NCBI GenBank assembly: GCA_023395735.1
Contig: JAEWYI010000017.1
Location: forward strand, 1-23,929
Length of the DNA stretch: 23,929 nt
Direction: 5' to 3'
From: Cyanobacteria bacterium OH_SFB_17
GTDB taxonomy: Bacteria; Cyanobacteriota; Vampirovibrionia; Gastranaerophilales; Gastranaerophilaceae
A program made the translations under genes and the position numbers. Under the pieces are notes generated by a model. The model saw only the letters and a list, made by a program, of their open reading frames with translations, made no database searches and had not been told where the DNA came from. Shown here one piece after another: positions 7,593-14,754 of this stretch (its first letter is position 1; the number at the start of each line of letters is the position of its first letter).

Positions 7593-8004
7593 AAATGCAT
7601 CGGTTTCTATCGAAAACGAAATTTATTCAAAAATCGGCTTCGGAATGTTAATTTTTTTAGGCGTCGAAAAACAAGACACAAAAGAAAACTCAGAAAAATT
7701 AGCACAAAAACTTTTGAGCCTAAGAATCTTTGAAGACGAAAACAATAAAATGAACAAATCTATTGAAGATATTAGTGGAGAGATTTTAGTTGTTTCACAA
7801 TTCACTCTGGCAGGTGACTGTAAAAAAGGAACCCGTCCGAGTTTTGACAAAGCGGCGTCTCCTGATGAGGCAAAAAAGTTATATGAAGATTTCGTAAAAT
7901 TTATTTCTCAATCCGGTTTAAAAACAGAAACTGGCAAATTCCAGGCTATGATGGACATTTCGCTTACAAACAACGGCCCTGTTACCTTCATGATTGAAAA
8001 ATAA
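7567..8004 (+). CDS. dtd: D-aminoacyl-tRNA deacylase
   Basis: The 145-residue protein matches Dtd from end to end: MKALIQRVKNASVSIE at the start, SQFTLAGD near 77-84, and the cross-subunit Gly-cisPro motif NNGPVTF near 135-141. Dtd is a dimer that hydrolyses D-amino acids (and glycine) mischarged on tRNAs, protecting translation. It starts inside the DUF115 gene with a 26-base overlap, so it depends on that mRNA and probably on translational coupling. A second start is unlikely because the N-terminal MKALIQRV is conserved in the family. Confidence 0.96.
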   Translation: MKALIQRVKNASVSIENEIYSKIGFGMLIFLGVEKQDTKENSEKLAQKLLSLRIFEDENNKMNKSIEDISGEILVVSQFTLAGDCKKGTRPSFDKAASPDEAKKLYEDFVKFISQSGLKTETGKFQAMMDISLTNNGPVTFMIEK

Positions 8005-8048
8005 TTCAACTTATGGTAAACTTTAAAAAAAAAATAGACCAAAAGGAC

Positions 8049-8080
8049 TTGCCAATATTTATTTTTAAGTATAATATAAT
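8049..8080 (+). promoter_or_regulatory. Probable promoter of the zinc-ribbon-rimM-trmD operon
   Basis: Two overlapping TATAAT boxes (8070-8075 and 8075-8080) lie downstream of TTGCCA (8049-8054). The spacing to either box (15 or 20 bases) is not ideal, so the -35 is uncertain. The leader would be about 90 bases and ends with AAGAGG eight bases before ATG 8179. A nonamer, TAGACCAAA, occurs both before and after the promoter (8035-8043, 8082-8090). Confidence 0.5.
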
Positions 8081-8178
8081 ATAGACCAAATAGAAATAGA
8101 GTGAATAGAGAAATATAGATTTAGTTTGAATCTGAATTTACGAGGAGTTTTCATCAATCCAATTAAGAGGCTTTCAAT

Positions 8179-9504
8179 ATGTATGTAAACAAATGCACAA
8201 AGTGTGGTTGCGAGTTTGAAACTAAGAACCCCAAAAGAGTTATCTGCCCTAGCTGTCTGTATCCAGATAAAAAAATGATTGTATCAGCTGATTCGTCAGC
8301 CGATAGTGATGCGGGTAAAAAAGAAGAATTTTCTCAACCCCAAGAACAAGGTAACTCAGGACAAAGCAGTCCTCAAGAATCCAGCCAAAGCACGGATAGA
8401 GAACCACAAGGTTCATCGCCTTCTGAAGGGCATGCTCGTCCAGCTCAACAACAATTTTACAGCAGTTATTCACAAGATGCGCCACAACAGCGTCCTTACA
8501 ACAGATATGACAACCAAGGTTCGTACAGCCATGGCGGAGGAAATTACAACCGACCTCAACAAGGCGGTTATAACAGGCCGCAACAGGGTGGATACAACCA
8601 AGGCGGATACAACCGTCCTCAACAAGGTGGTTATAACAGACCGCAACAAGGCGGATATAACCAAGGCGGATATAATCGCCCTCAACAAGGTGGCTATAAC
8701 AGACCTCAACAGGGTGGATACAACCAAGGCGGGTACAACAGACCTCAACAAGGTGGTTATAACAGACCGCAACAGGGTGGATATAACCAAGGCGGATATA
8801 ATCGTCCACAACAAGGCGGTTTCAACAGACCTCAAGGCGGGTATAACCGTCCGCAACAAGGTGGTTTCAACAGACCGCAAGGCGGAAGCCGTTTCGGTAA
8901 CAGACCACAAAGACCGATGGGCAACAGAAACAAACCGCTTTTGGTAAGCAAAGAACAACTTGAACAAATTGAATTGTTATACAAAATGATGCTTCCGCTT
9001 CCAAATCCGGATGCGCACGAAGTAATCGGCGAAAAAATCGGTTTGGAACCTAGAAAAGTATTTTTTGGAATAAATTTAATCAGACAAAAAATGATGCTTC
9101 CGAAATTGCCGTTCCCAAAGAGAAAACTTGCGATTTCACCTGACCAAATGTTTGCAATACAAAACCTATACGAGCCGCTTTTGCCACTCCCTCCAATAGG
9201 TTGTCACAAAATTATAGCATCTCAACTCAAAATGGATGAGTGGAGAGTTCACGTAGGAATCGGTTTAATCCGTGGAAAAATGGGGCTTTCAAGATGGAAC
9301 CAAGAAAGAGAAGATGCTCCTGAGGAATTTAAAACTGCAACAAAAGGCAAAGCGAAAGATTCTGAAGAAAAAGAAGTAAAAAAAACGAAGAAAACAAAAG
9401 AAAAAGCTGAATCGAAAGAAACAGAAGAAAAAGTTGAAAAACCAAAACGCGGAAGAAAACCTAAAGTAGTTGAAGAAACCACAGAAAAACAGGAAGAAGC
9501 GTAG
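8179..9504 (+). CDS. Zinc-ribbon protein with RPQQGGYN prion-like repeats and tandem C-terminal domains
   Basis: I do not recognise a named family; the architecture is clear. Residues 5-27 form a zinc ribbon (C6, C9, C23, C26). Residues 35-118 are Ser/Gln/Pro-rich. Residues 119-245 are built from RPQQGGYN and GGYNQ repeats, a disordered arginine/tyrosine/glutamine/glycine sequence like eukaryotic prion-like or FET-type domains. Two tandem 53-residue domains follow (257-309 and 320-372, 20 identical positions without gaps), each with LPLP, a histidine and GI-LIR-KM, perhaps a helix-turn-helix fold. The tail is Lys/Glu-rich and ends in an AT-hook-like PKRGRKPK (422-429). A nucleic-acid-binding or condensate-forming role is an inference, supported by position ten bases before rimM. 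The ATG at 8179 has an AAGAGG site; a stop codon lies just upstream in frame. Confidence 0.85.
   Translation: MYVNKCTKCGCEFETKNPKRVICPSCLYPDKKMIVSADSSADSDAGKKEEFSQPQEQGNSGQSSPQESSQSTDREPQGSSPSEGHARPAQQQFYSSYSQDAPQQRPYNRYDNQGSYSHGGGNYNRPQQGGYNRPQQGGYNQGGYNRPQQGGYNRPQQGGYNQGGYNRPQQGGYNRPQQGGYNQGGYNRPQQGGYNRPQQGGYNQGGYNRPQQGGFNRPQGGYNRPQQGGFNRPQGGSRFGNRPQRPMGNRNKPLLVSKEQLEQIELLYKMMLPLPNPDAHEVIGEKIGLEPRKVFFGINLIRQKMMLPKLPFPKRKLAISPDQMFAIQNLYEPLLPLPPIGCHKIIASQLKMDEWRVHVGIGLIRGKMGLSRWNQEREDAPEEFKTATKGKAKDSEEKEVKKTKKTKEKAESKETEEKVEKPKRGRKPKVVEETTEKQEEA
8536..8880 (+). repeat. In-frame tandem repeat array (63-bp units)
   Basis: The DNA encoding the RPQQGGYN tract is a minisatellite. Four near-identical 63-bp units each encode 21 residues (GGYNRPQQ, GGYNRPQQ, GGYNQ) and are followed by a degenerate tail with GGFNRPQ variants. 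Units differ mainly at third codon positions, consistent with selection on the protein as well as repeat turnover. The array also keeps long meaningless reading frames open in other frames on both strands. Confidence 0.92.
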
Positions 9505-9513
9505 GTTAAAAAC

Positions 9514-10023
9514 ATGAAATATATTTCTGTCGGCAAAATTTTGAACTTTCACGGAATTCAAGGTGAAGCAAAAGTTGGGTATTCAAAAAACCAACAGGAT
9601 TTTCTGTTAAAACTTAAAACTTTGTTTATAAAACACGACGGACAATACAAACCTTTTGAAATTTCTTCAACAAGATTTCATAAAAACGTTGCATTGATAA
9701 AATTTAAAGACATAAATTCTATTGAAGAGCTAACTATCTACAAGGGTTGCCTCGTTTTTGTTCCGGAAGAAACAATCAGAGAAAACCTCGAAGAAGAAGA
9801 ATTTTTGATAGACGAGCTCACTGGACTTGACGTTTTTGACGAAAATAACGAGAAAATCGGTGTTGTCGTTGGAGTCTCTAACAATGGAGCGACAGACCTC
9901 ATATCCGTAAAGAGCAAAACTAAAAATATTTCTCTTGTTCCGTTTGTAAAAGACCTTGTCCCAACAGTTGACATAAAAGGTAAAAAAATTATAATCAACA
10001 ACATTCAAGGATTGGTAGAATGA
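9514..10023 (+). CDS. rimM: Ribosome maturation factor RimM
   Basis: The 169-residue protein has the RimM N-terminal barrel (VGKILNFHGIQGEAKV, usually GRI-x-x-xHGI-x-GE) and a C-terminal PRC barrel (LIDELTGLDVFDENNEKIG, then LVPFVKDLVPTVDIKGKKI). RimM binds S19 and assists maturation of the 30S head. It starts ten bases after the zinc-ribbon gene with only a weak ribosome binding site, suggesting coupling, and its stop overlaps the trmD start by four bases (ATGA). The usual upstream neighbour rpsP is missing; the zinc-ribbon gene occupies that place. Confidence 0.95.
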   Translation: MKYISVGKILNFHGIQGEAKVGYSKNQQDFLLKLKTLFIKHDGQYKPFEISSTRFHKNVALIKFKDINSIEELTIYKGCLVFVPEETIRENLEEEEFLIDELTGLDVFDENNEKIGVVVGVSNNGATDLISVKSKTKNISLVPFVKDLVPTVDIKGKKIIINNIQGLVE

Positions 10024-10727
10024 AATTTGAAGTCTTGACTTTATTTCCTGAAATGATAGAAAACTACTGTAGTTGCAGCATTATGAAACGCGCCTGCGAA
10101 GCAGGCACAATAGAGGTCAAGACAATAAACCCAAGAGATTTTACCGAAAACCGCCACAAAAAAGTTGATGATACCCCATACGGAGGCGGAGCAGGAATGG
10201 TTTTGATGGCACAACCTTATGTTGACGCGTGGGAAAACATAAAAAAAGATGAAAATTCAATCACATTAATGATGAGCCCACAGGGAGAACCTTTAAACGA
10301 CAAAATCTGTAACGAGCTTAAAGATTATACCCAAATAATTATACTTTGCGGACACTACGAAGGTTATGACGAAAGAATCAGAGAAATAATCAAGCCGAGA
10401 GAAATTTCTATAGGAGACTTTGTTTTGACAGGCGGAGAAATTCCCGCGCTTTGTGTAATAGACAGCGTTAGCAGAAAACTCGAAGGAACGCTTGGAAAAA
10501 TTGAATCGGCGCATGAAGACAGTTTTTCAAACGGGCTTTTAGAATACCCTCAATACACAAAACCCAGAGAATACAGAGGGTTGAAAGTTCCTGATGTTCT
10601 TTTAAACGGGAACCATTCAGAAATAGAAAAATTCAGACAAGAACAAAGCCTTAAGCGCACAAAACAAAAACGCAAAGACCTTTACGAAAAATGGGTGCGC
10701 GAAAACAAACCTGATACAAGCAAATAA
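10020..10727 (+). CDS. trmD: tRNA (guanine37-N1)-methyltransferase
   Basis: TrmD methylates G37 next to the anticodon and prevents +1 frameshifting. The 235-residue protein shows the SPOUT trefoil-knot motifs: PYGGGAGMVL, LCGHYEGYDERI and SIGDFVLTGGEIPA. The family C-terminal block YTKPREYRGLKVPDVLLNGNH follows. Length is normal. It overlaps rimM by four bases. rplS, which often follows trmD, is absent; a gene on the opposite strand ends three bases after the trmD stop. Together with rlmN and dtd upstream this makes a cluster of translation-fidelity genes. Confidence 0.97.
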   Translation: MKFEVLTLFPEMIENYCSCSIMKRACEAGTIEVKTINPRDFTENRHKKVDDTPYGGGAGMVLMAQPYVDAWENIKKDENSITLMMSPQGEPLNDKICNELKDYTQIIILCGHYEGYDERIREIIKPREISIGDFVLTGGEIPALCVIDSVSRKLEGTLGKIESAHEDSFSNGLLEYPQYTKPREYRGLKVPDVLLNGNHSEIEKFRQEQSLKRTKQKRKDLYEKWVRENKPDTSK

Positions 10728-10730
10728 ATT

Positions 10731-11270
10731 TTATATCCTTTTATAGAGCCCTATCAACTCTGATTTTTCAATTATATGCTCTCTTATTTCTTTTTCAAGT
10801 TGAAACTTAGTGACACCTTGAGGAAGCTCAACTTTTTTGTCGAGCGCATACAGTTTGAAAAAATATCTGTGAACTCCGCTTGGTGGACAAGGCCCGCCCC
10901 AACCAGTTCTTGCAAAGTCAGTCATGCCCTCTTTTGCCTCTTTAGGCAAATTTTTATAATCTATTGTTGTTGTGTTTGGCGGAAGATTGTACAAAACCCA
11001 ATGAACCCAAGTTCCCATAGGAGCATCCGGATCATCAACAATCAAAGCCAATTCTTTAGCCTCTGCCGGAATATCAGAAACAGTCAAAACAGGAGCCATA
11101 TCTTCCCCGTCACAGGTATACTTTGATGGGATATAACCATTGTGTTCGAATACAGAAATCAAATTCATTTTACCCTCCTTTTTGGCAACAAGATTTTCTT
11201 TTGGCCTTGTTATAAAAAACAAGCCTACAAAAAAACTCGCTATAAAAAATATTAAAAAGATTTTTTTCAT
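10731..11270 (-). CDS. YbhB/YbcL-type PEBP-family protein with N-terminal membrane signal
   Basis: Residues from about 40 onward form a phosphatidylethanolamine-binding-protein domain of the bacterial YbhB/YbcL (Raf kinase inhibitor-like) type. DDPDAPMGTWVHWVLYNLP and GPCPPSGVHRYFFKLYALD are its two ligand-pocket motifs. The first 34 residues (MKKIFLIFFIASFFVGLFF and a short linker) look like an uncleaved signal anchor or signal peptide, so the full product would be exported or membrane-tethered. No clear ribosome binding site precedes ATG 11270. A strong one (AAGGAGGG, 11173-11180) lies four bases before an internal ATG at 11168, which would give a 145-residue cytosolic protein, the usual length for this family. 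Both products may be made. The gene converges on trmD. Its ligand is unknown. Confidence 0.9.
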   Translation of the reverse strand: MKKIFLIFFIASFFVGLFFITRPKENLVAKKEGKMNLISVFEHNGYIPSKYTCDGEDMAPVLTVSDIPAEAKELALIVDDPDAPMGTWVHWVLYNLPPNTTTIDYKNLPKEAKEGMTDFARTGWGGPCPPSGVHRYFFKLYALDKKVELPQGVTKFQLEKEIREHIIEKSELIGLYKRI

Positions 11271-11374
11271 TAGTTACAAAATAATAAACTGATTTATAAA
11301 ATGATTTTAAATCAGACTCGAACATTTTTTCAAGTGCAATGTTCATATTCTTAATAATCCATTTTACAAACTGA

Positions 11375-11403
11375 GTGACAAGAGGAGTTTTTTGCGCTAA
11401 CAT
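11375..11403 (+). promoter_or_regulatory. waaA: Promoter of waaA, six bases from the start codon
   Basis: GTGACA (11375-11380) and TAACAT (11398-11403) are spaced by 17 bases. ATG 11410 follows after only six bases, so transcription should start at the ATG itself. AAGAGGAG (11380-11387) is over 20 bases from the ATG and inside the promoter spacer, so it cannot serve as the ribosome binding site. Confidence 0.55.
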
Positions 11404-11409
11404 AGTCGT

Positions 11410-12702
11410 ATGATTTATGGATTTTTTTCGACAATATTTTTTATAATAATTTTGCCTTTTTGGTTAATTGCAGGACTTTTTAAGCCTAAACTTTTGGTCG
11501 GATTCAAAGAAAAACTTGGTTTTTACAAATCACTCGAAGCCTGTGGAATGGGACGCTGTGACGAATCTAAAACCGTTGTTTTTTACGGAGTTTCAGTCGG
11601 TGAAGTTTGTGCGATGGAAAATTTGATTAAAAAAACGAGAGAAAAATTTTCAAATTTAAAAATAGTCGTACTCACTGGAACTCAAACAGGTCAAGAAATA
11701 GCAAAGAAAAAATTTACAAAAATAGCAGATTTTATTTCTTATTTCCCTTTAGATTTTCCTTTTTGTGTTGAAAACATGATTCAAAAGCTCAAACCAGACA
11801 TGATTTTTGTAATGGAAACAGAACTCTGGCCTAACTTTGCTCACATAACAAAACAAAACAATATTCCATTTTACATAATCAATGCAAGAATTTCAGACAG
11901 AACCCATAAAAGTTATAAAAAATTAAAACTTTTCTTCGAACCGATTCTGAAAGAATATACAGGAATTTTCCCGCAAAGCAAAGAAGATTCTGAAAAACTC
12001 GTTTCTATCGGTGCAAATCCGAAAACCACAAAAATTATGGGAAACCTAAAATTCGACATAAAAAAACCCGATATTACCACAATCGAGCACAAAAAAATTT
12101 CTAACCATAAAGTGATTTTAGCAGGCAGCACGCATTTTGGAGAAGAAGAAATCATTTTGGATGCTTTTTCAAAGCTTAAAGAAGAAATCCAAAATCTCAA
12201 ACTAATCATTGCGCCAAGACACCCCGAAAGAAATGAAAAAGTCTTTGAATTAATCAAAAAACGAGGGCTTTTGGCAGGCAAACGCAGCTTAAAAGATTCT
12301 TTGGAAGAAAAAGAAGTTCTTCTGCTTGACACTATGGGAGAATTGGGCAAATTATACTCTCAGTGCGATGTGGCATTCATTGGCGGAAGCTTCCCTAAAA
12401 AAGGCGGCGACAACTACGAAAAAAAAGGCGTCGGCGGGCACAATCCTTTAGAAGCAACAATCTTTAACAAACCTGCAATTTCTGGCCCATCAATTCACAA
12501 CTTCAAAGATATTTATTCCATATTAAAAAACGCAAAAGCGGCAAAAATTGTCAGCACGAAAGAAGAGTTAATAGAAGAATTAAAAAATTTCTTAAAAAAC
12601 GAAATCGATTATTCTTTCGCTGAAAAAGCCTGTGAGCAAGTCTTTGAAGACAATTCAGGCGCTTTAGACTTTGTAATAGATGTTTTACAATCGCTTGTTT
12701 AA
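11410..12702 (+). CDS. waaA: 3-deoxy-D-manno-octulosonic acid (Kdo) transferase
   Basis: WaaA (KdtA) adds Kdo from CMP-Kdo to lipid A precursor on the cytoplasmic face of the inner membrane. The 430-residue protein has an N-terminal membrane segment (residues 1-24) and the GT30 N-domain motif YGVSVGEVCA, whose E65 aligns with the catalytic glutamate. ETELWPNF, AGSTHFGEEE and APRHPER follow, and the C-domain CMP-binding part is FIGGSFPKKGGDNYEKKGVGGHNPLEA. The presence of Kdo transferase shows the cell makes lipid A-based LPS. It is divergent from the PEBP gene with a 139-base gap and appears monocistronic. I see no clean terminator after it, only a T-rich stretch. Confidence 0.95.
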   Translation: MIYGFFSTIFFIIILPFWLIAGLFKPKLLVGFKEKLGFYKSLEACGMGRCDESKTVVFYGVSVGEVCAMENLIKKTREKFSNLKIVVLTGTQTGQEIAKKKFTKIADFISYFPLDFPFCVENMIQKLKPDMIFVMETELWPNFAHITKQNNIPFYIINARISDRTHKSYKKLKLFFEPILKEYTGIFPQSKEDSEKLVSIGANPKTTKIMGNLKFDIKKPDITTIEHKKISNHKVILAGSTHFGEEEIILDAFSKLKEEIQNLKLIIAPRHPERNEKVFELIKKRGLLAGKRSLKDSLEEKEVLLLDTMGELGKLYSQCDVAFIGGSFPKKGGDNYEKKGVGGHNPLEATIFNKPAISGPSIHNFKDIYSILKNAKAAKIVSTKEELIEELKNFLKNEIDYSFAEKACEQVFEDNSGALDFVIDVLQSLV

Positions 12703-12752
12703 TCTTTATTTTTTTGTCAAAATGTTATTGACGAAGAGGGTAACAGTTAAAA

Positions 12753-12800
12753 GTTGAAAATATTACACATATAGCCTTTGTCAGTCGAAAATTTTTCAAC
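12753..12800 (+). repeat. Inverted repeat in the leader of the activase gene
   Basis: GTTGAAAA (12753-12760) and TTTTCAAC (12793-12800) could pair across a 32-base loop, 30 bases before the activase start codon. It may be a leader stem or an operator half-site pair. No firm promoter was identified in this 128-base gap. Confidence 0.25.
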
Positions 12801-12830
12801 TATTTAATTTTATATAAAAGGATTTTTAAA

Positions 12831-13853
12831 ATGGCACTTACAGTATACTTAGGGATAGACGTCGGTTCAGTAACAACAAAAGTTGCACTGGTTGATGAAC
12901 ACGGAAAATATGTAGACAGCTACATGTTAAGGACAGCGGGAAAACCGGTTATGGCGGTCCAAAAAGGGCTAAAAGAGCTTTACAACAAAAAAATATGCGA
13001 CTACAACGTTCAAGGCGTTGGCACAACAGGCAGCGGAAGAAATTTGGCAGGTGCACTTGTCGGTGCAGACATCATAAAAAACGAAATTACAGCACACGCT
13101 GTTGCTGCAAGCACATACATTCCGGGAGTTCAAACAATTCTTGAAATCGGCGGTCAGGACAGTAAAATAATTATTTTAAGAGACGGAATCGTAACTGATT
13201 TTGCGATGAACACTGTTTGCGCAGCAGGAACAGGAAGTTTTCTCGACCAACAAGCAAACAGACTGAATGTCCCGATTGAAGATTTTGGACCTACAGCTTT
13301 GAAATCCGAAAATCCTGCAAGAATCGCGGGAAGATGCGGAGTTTTTGCAGAAAGTGACCTTATCCACAAACAACAACTCGGATATGCGATAGAAGACCTA
13401 TTATACGGACTTTGTCAGGCACTTGTAAGAAATTATTTGAGCAACTTGGCTCTTGGAAAAGAACTCTTAGCTACTGTGTCTTTCCAAGGTGGTGTTGCGA
13501 CAAACGTAGGTATGGTAAAAGCTTTTGAAGAAGCTTTGGGAACAAAAATTGTTGTTCCTGAAAACCACCAGACGATGGGCGCCATCGGCGCCGCTTTGCT
13601 TGCGATGGAAAATCATCAATACACCCAAAAACCAACAACTTTTAGAGGCTGGGCAGTAGGTGAAATGCACTTTAATTCTGTCACTTGCGAATGCAGTGAC
13701 TGTTCAAACAATTGCGAAATCGTAACTATCGTTGAAGGGGATGAAAAACAGCATCACGTCGAAAAAATTAAAGATATTAAAGGCAACATTATTGCACGCT
13801 GGGGAAGCACTTGCGGAAAGTGGGAAGTCAGCGGAGTTGAGTGCGTAAAATAA
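12831..13853 (+). CDS. Acyl-CoA dehydratase activase (BadF/BadG/HgdC ATPase family)
   Basis: The 340-residue protein has the ASKHA ATPase fold: YLGIDVGSVTTKVALVD at the N terminus, GTTGSGR, EIGGQDSK and QGGVATNVGMVKAFE. C130 (NTVCAAGTGSFLDQQ) and C169 (AGRCGVFAESD) match the two cysteines that hold a [4Fe-4S] cluster across the dimer. Such activases use ATP hydrolysis to push one electron into a 2-hydroxyacyl-CoA dehydratase. A C-terminal extension adds a cysteine motif (C286, C288, C291, C295 in CECSDCSNNCEIV) and a late CGKW segment, as found between the activase and DUF2229 parts of large fused homologues; here the chain stops there. No dehydratase or DUF2229 partner is in the window. The ribosome binding site AAGGA precedes ATG 12831. 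Confidence 0.88.
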   Translation: MALTVYLGIDVGSVTTKVALVDEHGKYVDSYMLRTAGKPVMAVQKGLKELYNKKICDYNVQGVGTTGSGRNLAGALVGADIIKNEITAHAVAASTYIPGVQTILEIGGQDSKIIILRDGIVTDFAMNTVCAAGTGSFLDQQANRLNVPIEDFGPTALKSENPARIAGRCGVFAESDLIHKQQLGYAIEDLLYGLCQALVRNYLSNLALGKELLATVSFQGGVATNVGMVKAFEEALGTKIVVPENHQTMGAIGAALLAMENHQYTQKPTTFRGWAVGEMHFNSVTCECSDCSNNCEIVTIVEGDEKQHHVEKIKDIKGNIIARWGSTCGKWEVSGVECVK

Positions 13854-13855
13854 AT

Positions 13856-13887
13856 TTTTGTCTTTAAAAAGTTAGACAAGATTTTTT
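13856..13887 (+). terminator. Probable terminator after the activase, overlapping the rfbA end
   Basis: An 8-bp stem with one wobble (13856-13863 with 13874-13881) closes a 10-base loop and runs into TTTTTT on the plus strand. Its right arm overlaps the last codons of convergent rfbA. The minus-strand direction lacks a good T run. Confidence 0.45.
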
Positions 13888-14741
13888 ACATAATCAAAAT
13901 ATTCATTTTTGTTATACTTACTTGCGATTTCTTTCAATTTATCTTTTGAAATAAATCCCATTCTATATGCAACTTCTTCTAAACAAGCGATTTTAATCCC
14001 TTGGTTTAGCTCAATTGACTGTACATATTGGCTTGCACGCATCAGGGAATCATGAGTTCCTGTATCTAGCCAAGCAAAACCTCTTCCCAAAAGCTCAACA
14101 TTCAAATTATGATTTTTCAAATAAATATTATTTAAATCAGTTATCTCAAGTTCGCCTCGTTTGGAAGGTTTAAGATTTTTTGCATATTCAACAACTTTAT
14201 TGTCATAAAAATATAATCCGGTCACAGCATAATTAGATTTAGGCTCTTGCGGTTTTTCTTCCAAAGACAAAACTTTGCCGTCTCTATCAAATTCTACAAC
14301 TCCAAATCTTTGAGGATCTTTGACCTCATATCCAAAAACCGTCGCACCGGAAATTTCTTCTGTACGTTTCACAACTGAAGAAAGCATTCTGGAAAAACTT
14401 TGTCCAAAGAAAATATTATCACCCAAAACAAGGCTTACACTGTCATTGCCGATAAATTCTTCTCCTAAAATAAAAGCCTGAGCCAAACCTTCCGGTTTTG
14501 GCTGCTCAACGTAAGAAAAATTAATTCCAAATTGTTCTCCTGTGCCTAAAAGCTTTTTAAAATTCGGAAGATCTTGTGGAGTCGAAATTATTAAAATATC
14601 TTTTATTCCAGCAAGCATTAAGACAGAAATCGGATAATAAATCATTGGTTTGTCATAAACCGGCAAAAGTTGCTTTGAAACCGCCATTGTAGATGGATAC
14701 AATCTTGTTCCCGCGCCACCTGATAAAACAATTCCCTTCAT
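13872..14741 (-). CDS. rfbA: Glucose-1-phosphate thymidylyltransferase
   Basis: RmlA/RfbA makes dTDP-glucose, the first committed step of dTDP-L-rhamnose synthesis, and is normally inhibited by dTDP-rhamnose. The 289-residue protein shows the nucleotidyltransferase signature GGAGTRLYPSTMAVSKQLLPVYDKPMIYYP in its first 35 residues, LVLGDNIFFGQ at the Mg/nucleotide site, and VEFDRDGKVLSLEEKPQEPKSNYAVTGLYFYD. Length is typical. The start has an AAAGGATA ribosome binding site that lies in the 13-base gap after rfbD. It is the last gene of the polysaccharide operon. Confidence 0.96.
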   Translation of the reverse strand: MKGIVLSGGAGTRLYPSTMAVSKQLLPVYDKPMIYYPISVLMLAGIKDILIISTPQDLPNFKKLLGTGEQFGINFSYVEQPKPEGLAQAFILGEEFIGNDSVSLVLGDNIFFGQSFSRMLSSVVKRTEEISGATVFGYEVKDPQRFGVVEFDRDGKVLSLEEKPQEPKSNYAVTGLYFYDNKVVEYAKNLKPSKRGELEITDLNNIYLKNHNLNVELLGRGFAWLDTGTHDSLMRASQYVQSIELNQGIKIACLEEVAYRMGFISKDKLKEIASKYNKNEYFDYVKNLV

Positions 14742-14754
14742 TATATTATCCTTT

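Noticed and set aside
8536..8880. Regular short repeats as a CRISPR array
   Set aside because: The repeats are in-frame coding units without unique spacers and lie inside a clear protein gene.
8249..8967. Long open frames on both strands across the RPQQGGYN repeats
   Set aside because: They are created by the 63-bp repeat itself, have no ribosome binding sites and read as low-complexity shadows of the real plus-strand gene.
11170..11403. 77-codon minus-strand frame upstream of and overlapping the PEBP gene
   Set aside because: It has no ribosome binding site, overlaps the waaA promoter and its second half is a frame-shadow of the PEBP signal sequence. The first 44 codons look somewhat protein-like, so a relic cannot be fully excluded.
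11913..12350. 145-codon minus-strand frame
   Set aside because: It lies wholly inside waaA in antisense, whose protein motifs are unmistakable.
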